The notes beneath the pieces are model-generated. The model was given only the letters and a program-made list of their open reading frames with translations. It had not been told where the DNA came from and ran no database searches. This document shows, piece by piece, positions 40,801-50,400 of a DNA stretch of 64,000 nucleotides (positions are counted from its first letter, which is position 1; each line of letters starts with the position of its first letter). Source of the DNA: Bidens hawaiensis (Eukaryota > Streptophyta > Magnoliopsida > Asterales > Asteraceae); contig JAIQDT010001098.1 in NCBI GenBank assembly GCA_021521415.1, forward strand, positions 583,006-647,005, written 5' to 3'. The translations under genes were made by a program, and so were the position numbers.

Positions 40801-43800
40801 CTGTTACAATTTTTATATTTTATCATTTTTTAATAACAAAAAAAAAAGAACACAATGATGAGCATAAGACAGAATGATAAATGAAGATACACAATAACAA
40901 ACAAAAGACACAATGTCAAACAAAAAGACATATTGTTGTATTTTTTATAATTTTTATAAAACGAAGTTATACTCGTATTAAAGATAAAAAACAACTTTTG
41001 TTATTATGGTTAACTTTTTTAAAACTAAAATACCGACCCGTGACTGATAAAATGTCGAGCCGTAACCTTTAAACGAACAGGTTAACCCAACAATACGTGG
41101 TAACAGAGTAGTTCGATACTCTTGACAATTTGGATCATGTAGTTATTTTAGAAGTTCATGGTTATAGAAGAAGATCAAAAATTAGGCCAATTGATTGGTT
41201 AGTTTGTTGGGTGGGGTGGTGCTTGAAGACCTTGAAGATGTCTAAAGACTCGCTAGAAAGCATAAACAATCTTCATTCCCTGGGTGTTAGGTGACACCGA
41301 TACAAAGCACATAATAGTCTGCTTTGCTCTGCTCATCTGGTTGTTGGAATAAAAAAAGTGGTGAAGACTAGGTTCCAAAAATGGCATGGCGTCACCGCAA
41401 ATCCGCCAACATCATTTGAGGCAGTCAAAGCCACAAGGTTGACGAATATCTACCAAGCACAGTAGGTTATGGAACAAACTCGATGTTGGTATTCCGGTCG
41501 GTATTCATAAGTTGGTGAATATGGAGGACCTAAGAAGACAAGTTGGTTTAGTTTCCTAATTGCAATATGATTACTATGGTAATGTCTTGATCATCACGTT
41601 AGGATTTTATATCCATAAAAATGGGATATTGTTAGAAGGTTTAGATGTGTGATCAGCAAACAATTATTGTAACGAGCTTTTGAGTAAGTTTTCTCTTGTA
41701 ATAATAAACTATTATCGATCATGTGACATGATGTGGTATTAGAGCTTGGTGTGATCGCGGACTAAGCTTGTGGCACCTGGGTTTGATATCAAGATCTCTA
41801 CATCACATGGAAGACTTTCGCCATCATGAATAGATCTAGGGCCGATCGTTTTTTCCAAAGAGAGATCTATGATCACCGATCAGAGACGTCATGGAAGATC
41901 AAGGGACTGCCTACCGACTGCTTCATAAAGTCGCGTCCTATCTAGATTATTAATTCCGGGAGCCATGGAACCAAAGCCGAACCAAGCTTGCAGCCCTATT
42001 TAACGACTAGAAGAGTAGTGTTCAATTTCCTTTGTTAAACTATTAAGATTACGATTGCAAATTGGAAATCATATTTGATATGTGATCCGAAGATCAAGAG
42101 CTGATGATGATTAATGCTGATGAACAAAAAAAATCAAGTTACAAATACGGTAATGAAATTACAGCGATGAATTCGGGACCGTATTCACAAGGCGGTGAGT
42201 ATGGAAGGACCTAAGTTGACAAGTTGGTTAAGTGGGTTTAGGTTCCTAATTGTAATATTAATATTATAGTGATGTCTTGGTAACCAAGTTAGGTTTTAAT
42301 CTATAAATATAGCGTTTGGATGTTTAGATGTGTGACCAACAAATAATTATTGTAACGAGTTTTTAGTCAATTTTTTTAAATAATAAATTGTATATCGATC
42401 TTGTGCCTTGACTCGATAAAAAAAAAAGGTACGGACCTCTGGTATGTTAAATGATGATCCAAATCTCATTAGGGATAAGGTTCTATAATGCCAAAAATGT
42501 GACTTATGATATCAAAAGAACGAACCCCGTTAAATATGTTATGGTTAAGAAAATAATTAGCATGGGTGAAAAATCAGGATACGAGAGCTTCAGTACACGA
42601 GTTGAGTTTAGATTCAATGAGGAAATGTCTTCTATTTGCTTTTAGCTATAAATAGGGAACATTTGTTTACTTATATGTGGGTGTTTTCTAGTGCGTAAAC
42701 AACCCGTCAAGGGGAGCTCACATTGGGTGGATCGGTTCGTTAAATGTTATGAATCTTTTGTACCGATTACGAGATCGTTTACTCTTTATCTTATCTTTAC
42801 ATTATATGTTCGATCGTTTGTTTATACCACACATGTCTCGATCATTTATCAAGAACAAAATCCATTCATTTGTCGGATCCGGTTTCAGGACCTAACCCTA
42901 GTAGCATCTCATTCAATCAACAGTCGTCATCCATTTGTTACTTCCGCCGGAAAACTCGCTGGCCCGGAGTTCACCGGAAAACATATAAGGTCGCCGAAAC
43001 ATCCATTCAACACCGCAGCCACCTGCTAGCTCCAACCACACCGTGTTCACCTGCCACAACCACCACCTTAACTTAGACCACCACCAGAAAATCGTTATTC
43101 CGGTCATCACTGCTGCCGCCGCCGCCACCCGTATTTCATCATTTTGGCAACCACATCTGTCGCCATATGAGATCTGTCCATCACCCATCTTGAACCACTG
43201 TTTAGGGTCATTGTCGACCACAATCAACCGAAAACCCCAAATCTGGAAACCCATAATCCGGCAACATTATACAATCACCGGAAACCGAGCTCCGGTGACA
43301 ACATACGTAACCGGACGGTCCTATTGCCCCGTTAGTCCGTCACAAACACCAATGGTCACCGTGTGCCGGAAAACCGATTACGATGACTGCCTCTCTTTGC
43401 TGGAAAAAAACCAGCCGAATTCCACCGGTAACCCTATCTTTTCGGCCACCAACCTCATCGGAACCACTGCCGCAGCTGATGTTTTTGGCTCACCATTCAC
43501 CGGAATACTGACCTCCCACAAAAATTAGAGATAACCGATACTCACTAGACAAACTGAATATCGGAGTTTGATTTGTATATCTCCAATCTTTAATCCTCGC
43601 TGGAGAAGAATCCCGGGCTCTCATCTCGTATCCAGATTTCTCGCCCACACTAATTATTTTCTTGACCATAATATATACATCGTTCTTTTGATGTCACAAG
43701 TCACATTTTTGCCCTTACAGGTTCACGTTAAAGGCATGCAGCTAGCCACTAGCCATATGTTTATGTATGCAACAATTATCCGCTTTTAATAAGCATTCAA

Positions 43801-44461
43801 ACCCAGATTGATGTATGTTCTTGTTTTTGTTATTCAATCGTTAGTTTTATTCTTTATTGGTTTTGACCACATCCACTATGAAGTTCTAAATACCAACATT
43901 GTGGTATCAAAACATTGGTAATCGGAACCTAGCTCTTACTATTCGTTCCACAAAAGCATGTGCTTCAAGTGATGCATGCCTGGCCCAAGGGGAGGGCAAG
44001 GAGGGGATGGGGTGAGGCCCACTCTCCTGAGAGACCATAATTGTTAAAATTTAAATTTACTATTTTTGTATATAATTTTGTTTTAACACAAAAATCTAAA
44101 ATGGCTCTTTGATTGAATGGAAAGTGTTCCAAACAATGGAAAATAAAGGTCGTTAGTTCAACTCCCCCAATTACTGTTCTTTTCTTTTTAATAGAAAAAA
44201 CTTTCATTTGTATTTTACAGAAGTCATTTTAGTAACATGTTTATTATTATTTATTTGTTTTGGATTTTGAAATACAGTCTTATTGGTAAAAATGCCAAAT
44301 TATCTATTACATAATTGAGAACGCTATTTTATAAGCCCGTTTTTTTACTTATCCCATGTCCCAAAATTTTAAAGGGTTCTCAGAGACGACCCTGAAGTGA
44401 TGGCTGATAAATCTGTAGCCCCACCCACACCGCAAGTGATTCCAACCTTCAAAGGTGAAGG

Positions 44462-44493
<32 letters not shown>

Positions 44494-47400
44494 ATATACG
44501 AATGAAAACCATTTCAGATCTCAAGAACTATGGGATTTAATGGAGAGTGGAATAAACGTTAGAGAAACTGATCAAGCAAAATTTAGAGAGGCTAAGAAAA
44601 AACATACAAGAGCAATGCCGCAAAGGCGCTTCTCCAACAAGCAATGCCGTATTGTTGCAGCTAACACAGCCAAGGAACCATGGGATCCCTAAGAGTAGAG
44701 TTCAAGCTGTAATACTCCAAGGTCTAAGAAGGGAGTTCGAAAATCGTCAGTTGCAAGAAGGTGAAATGATAGGCGGTTACTTCTCCAGGGTAATGAGGAT
44801 AGTAAGTTAGCAAAGGTCTTATGGTGAAGTCATAGAAGATTAAAAAATTGGTAGAGAAGATACTTAGGAACCATTTAGGTAGCATATGATCTGACCACTC
44901 TCACTCTCATGAAGCTGATGGGATCCTTGCAATCCCAAGAAGAAAGACTGAATTGTAGAGCCGTGATTAAGAAACATGAGAAGTTGGATGAACAGGCCGT
45001 ACAAGTAGTTCAAAGTGGTAGGATGTGTCCAAGTGATGATACCAGTGGTGTTAGAGGTTGTGGGAGGGGTTCATTTGGGGCAGAGGGAGAGGACGAAGTC
45101 AATGGAATAAGGGTCCTGAATGCTATAACTGCAAAAGATTTGGTCATCTTAAGGATTGCTGGTTCAATGATGAAGCACAGGCTAATATGGCATCAAATCA
45201 AGATGAAGAGGAGGAGCAGAATGTTGATCAAAGACTCTTCTTAGCATTGGTTCCATCTGCAGACTATAGATGCTAATGATTAGTATATGCTCATGGTGAA
45301 CGCAAATATATCCTCATCATCAAACTCTCTTTGGTTCATTGATTCAGGTGTTCCAATCATATGATTGGAACACAAGAAAGTTTTACTAATACTGATGAGT
45401 CCTTTAAGCTATTTGTGAAACTTGGTGATAAGAAAGAAATTTCAGTTGAGGATATTGGTGAAGTTAAGATTAGTACACAAGATGGTAAGTTCAAGTTGAT
45501 CAGTGATGTCTATTATACCCCTTAATTATAGTACAGTTTATTAAGTGTTGGGCAATCGACGAGGAAAGGTTTTTGTCGAAATATGATTCAAACTAATGCA
45601 GCATATTGTTCATGAGTGTTATTTTTAATTATCTTTTAAGTATTTAGTTTTTGAATAAGGGTTGTTGGGCCTATTTGTTATGTTGCCCGAGTCTTTTGCT
45701 TAGAGCCGTTCAAGTTGTTATTTTCTTTTTCTATTTATTGAGGCTTATTGCTCTCAAGTTGTTATTCACTCTTGAAAATAATAAAAACCCTAAGTATTTT
45801 GGCTGCAATTTTGTTCTACAATTGTTAAGTACGTGCTCAAATCTTTAGATAAATTTGATTCCCATCAAACCCTAATTCCATGGCTGATCATACGAACCCT
45901 ACCATCCATATTCTAGTGTTCAAAGGCGCATGTTATGAACACTGGATCATCTGAATCAAGACGATCCTAAGATCCAGAGATCTCTGGGACGTGGTGGAGT
46001 TCCGTGTTGATGAGAAAGAAAAGAATAGTCTGAAGAAGGATGCTTATGCTATGGCTTTCTTTCAACAAGCCATACATGAGAAACTCTTCTCACGAATCAC
46101 AGCTGCAAAGAGTGCCAAGGAAACATGGGATATCCTAAAATGTAATTTCAAGGTGATTCGTAGGTGCAATCCATCATGCTGCAGGGCTTACGCAGGGTTT
46201 TTGAAAATCTCTGCATGAATGAAGATGAGTATGTTGGAGAGTATTTTTCACATGTTATGGAGATTGTCAGTCTAAGAAGGTCGTTCGGTGAAGACATCAC
46301 AGATCAATCCATAGTGGAGAAGGTGTTACGGAGTCTTACTTCCAGGTTTGATTACGTTGTGCCTTCAGTTGAAGTGTCTCACAATCTGGCAACTCTATCT
46401 CCTGTCAAGTTGATGGGGTCTCTACAGTTTCATGAAGAAAGAATTAACAGAAGGGCGCCTGTGAAACAACAAAAGATTGATGAACAAGCATTACAAGTGA
46501 TGCTTGAGAAGACTCAAATAGGGTCTCAATCTAGTAGTGGTTCAAGAGGGCGAGGCCACGGATTCTTCAGAGGAAGAGGACGTGGCAGAAGCTTTGAGAA
46601 AAATAAGGTTCCCCAGTGTACCATATGCAACAAATTTGGGCACTTCAGAAAAGATTGTGGTATAATGAAGAACAACACGTTAATGTTGCAGCTGATGATG
46701 AAGAAGTAAAAGACAATACGAAGGAGGAGCCGAGGCTATTTATAGCACTTATTCTTGAACCTCAAATGTCATTGATGATTAACTCCTCACAATCTAGTAA
46801 CAAAACTCGTATTTGGTTTTTAGACTCTGGTTGCTCTATTCACATGACTGGAATTAAGGATAGTTTTGTTAAGATGAATGAAAACTTTAAGTTAACTGTT
46901 CATCTTGGTGATAAGAATGAGATTCAGGTAGAAGGAAAAGGGACGATTAAGGTTGAATTTGAAAATGGAAGTTACAAACTTCTGGACGATGTTTACTTTG
47001 TTCCAAAGCTTGAGTTTAATTTGCTCAGTGTGGGCCAACTAATGAGAAAGGGCTATTCATTGCTATTTGATGATGACAAATGTGTTATCACATGTAAAGC
47101 ATCAAAGATGGTTCTCATGACGGTTTCGGTTGCCAGCAACAATATGTTTATGGCTGATGCATCAAAACTGAAAGCAAATCATAAAGAAGGAGCTCAAAGT
47201 CAAAAGTCTACACACAAATATGAATCAACAACACGACTTTAACATTCAAGGTACGGTCACTACAACACATTCGGTTTAAAACTATTGCATGACAAAGGAA
47301 TGGTACTAGGCCTGCTAAGTATCAAACCTTTGGAATCATGTGATCGCTGTGTTGTAGGAAAGAAATATCGTGAGTCATCTACATCTAAATCATGGAGAGC

Positions 47401-50400
47401 CACACAGAAGTTGGAACTCATTCACATGGATCTGTGTGGCCCCATGCAAGTGGCTAGCTTGGGTGGTAGCCTGTATTACTTCCTTTTAATTGATGACCTA
47501 ACACGTATGTGTTGGGTCTACTTTGTTACTAATAAGTTTGATGCTTTCAGTAAGTTCAAATCATTCAAGGCCCTTGTTGAAAATCAAAGTAATCATTCTA
47601 TCAAAGTTGTTAGATCCGGAAGAGGTGGTAAGTTCACTTCTAAGGAGTTTATTGAGTTTTGTGATTCACATGGCATAAAGAGAGAACTCACACCTCCTTA
47701 TACACCATAACACAATGGTGTCGTGGAACGCAAAAATCAGACGATTATGGGGCTGACTAGAAGCATGTTGAAACATAAAAAGATGCCAAATTATTTCTGG
47801 GCTGAAGGTGTGGCTACAGCTGTCTATTTAATCAACATTTTCCCTACAAAAGCCCTGGCCGATAATACTCCTTGAGGTGCATGGAATTGCGCCAATCCAT
47901 CAGTTAGGCACCTGAGAGTATTTGGCTTTTGTGCACATCGGCTAATACCCTCACAAAACCGAAAGAAATTGGATAACCGATCTGAAAAATGCATCTTTAT
48001 TGGCTACTCATCTCAATCAAATGGTTATCGGGTATATAATCCCACGACTCAAAATTCTTAACCAGTAGAGACGTGGTTTTTCACGAAGACACAAAGTGGG
48101 ATTTCGGTCACGGTCATGAAGGTAGTATGTATGACATCCACTATATTGACCCGTTTCCTTTGGAACCTATACTTGAAAATAAAAATGATCCTATCACTCC
48201 ACAACCTTCGATCAATACCGACCACTTTCAATCATCACACAATATCAATAACTCACCCTAGCCTTCACAACAATCCACATCCTCACAAACCAACTTCAAC
48301 AACAACCCTGATCGAACCAATAATTTCCAAACTACAAACCCAACCATACCATACCTCAGAAATCAAACCTCTCCTATACCCAAAATTATTGATCTTAATG
48401 ATGTCTACGACCGTGCACTAGAGATTGATGAAGCTACGCATTGCTGATATTTTGAGTTGTCAATTTGCTTTTACCATAACCGATCCTACCACTTTTAAAG
48501 AAACATCAATCAAGAAAGAGTGGCTGCTTGCTATGAAAGAAGAACTTCAGTCCATTGAAAAGAATCACACATGGGAACTTGTCACTCTACCTCAAGGCCG
48601 AAATCTTGTGGGACTTAAATGGTTGTACAAAACTAAGATAGGGCCAAGAGGAGAAGTGGTTAAATACAAGGCCTGGCTCGTCGCAAAGGGTTACTCTCAA
48701 CAATACGGTCTTGATTATCAAAAAACCTTTGCAACCGTTGCAAGGTTTGAAACTATACAGGTTGTGATTTATGTGGCTTCTCAAATGGGTTGGCTTATAC
48801 ATCAATTAGATGTTAAGTCAGCCTTTTTTTAATGGTGATCTAGAAGAGGAGACATATGTTAAGCAACTAGAAGGTTTTGAAGTTGCTGGTCAAGAAAAGA
48901 AGGTATATAAGTTGAATAAGGCCCTTTATGGTTTAAAGCAGGATCCAAGGGCATGGTACTCAAAGATTGATGGTTATTTCGTAAAAAACGGGTATAATCG
49001 AAGTCACAATGAGCCTACAGTTTATGCAAAAGTTGAAGATACTTCTATGAACTCGAGTGAGAATTTTAATGGTTGATGACTTGGCTGATAAAACAAATGA
49101 AAGTATGTACCGAAGTTTGGTTGGTGGTTTGATCTATCTTACTCATACTCGGCCCGATATATCACATGTTGTTGGAATTGTGTCCAGGTTTATGCAAGCT
49201 CCATCAAAGATACATCTCAGTGCAGCCAAGAGAACCCTCAGGTATGTTGTAGACACAACTCATTTTGGAATATGGTATGAAAGGGGTTCTAAGGTTGAAC
49301 TATGTGGCTTTACTGATAGTTATTGGGCCACATGTGTGGATGATCGAAAAAGTGTTTCAGCATATGTTTTTTCAGTTGGAAGTGGAATGATCAATTGGAG
49401 TTCAAAGAAACAAACAACGGTGGCTCTTTCAAGCACTGAAGCCGAATACATATCAGCTACAACAGCCACATGTTAAGCTATGTGGCTAAGAAGGATGTTG
49501 GAAGATTTGGGGTGGTCACAAACAGGAGCAACTGTCATATTTTGTGATAATAAATTGGCCATTAATCTCAGCAAAAATCCGGTTCTAAACAGCAGGTCAA
49601 AACATATAGAACTGAAGCATCACTTTAATAGAGATATGGTGGCACAAGAATTGGTTGCTCTTGAGTATTGCGATTCTAATGATCAGGTAGCTGACATACT
49701 GAGAAAGGCATTGGCAAGGGAGAAATTCGTCTATTTCAGACACATGCTTGGAGTTAAGGAGTTTGAATCAAGGGGAGGTGTAGAAATATGATTCAAACTA
49801 ATGCAGCAGGAATGTTATATTTAATTATTAAGTATTTAGTTTTTGAATAAGGGCAGTTGGTCCTATTTGTTATGTTGGCTGAGTGTTTTGCTTAGAGCCG
49901 TTCAAGTTCTTATTTTCTTTTTCTATTTATTGAGGCTTATTGTTCTTAAGTTGTTATTCACTCTTGAAAATAATAAAAGCCCTAAGAATTTTGGCTGCAA
50001 TCTTGTTCTGCAATTGTTCTTATACCAATAGTTTTTCCCTACATTTTGATGAAGCTGCGCGTGCAAGTTTGAATAAGTTTGCCGTAGGTCATTCATTGTC
50101 CTAGTTTCACGCAGTAGACCAAAGTTCGTTGTGTTTTATTGTTACTATTTAATTTAAGCAGTTTCATTATCAGTTTATGTATGAACCAATTATCCACTTT
50201 CAATAAACATTCAAAACCCTAAAAGCCATCTGTTCTTGTTTCTGTTGTCCAATCCTTAATTTTGTTCTTTATTTGTTTTGATTACTTACACTACCAAGTT
50301 CTAAGTACCAACTGTTAGGTTTATTTTAAATAGTGGGTCAGGGATCCCTGTAATGTGCAGAAGTTAATTTTAGTTTGCTTATTAAAAAGAAGTGTCGATC

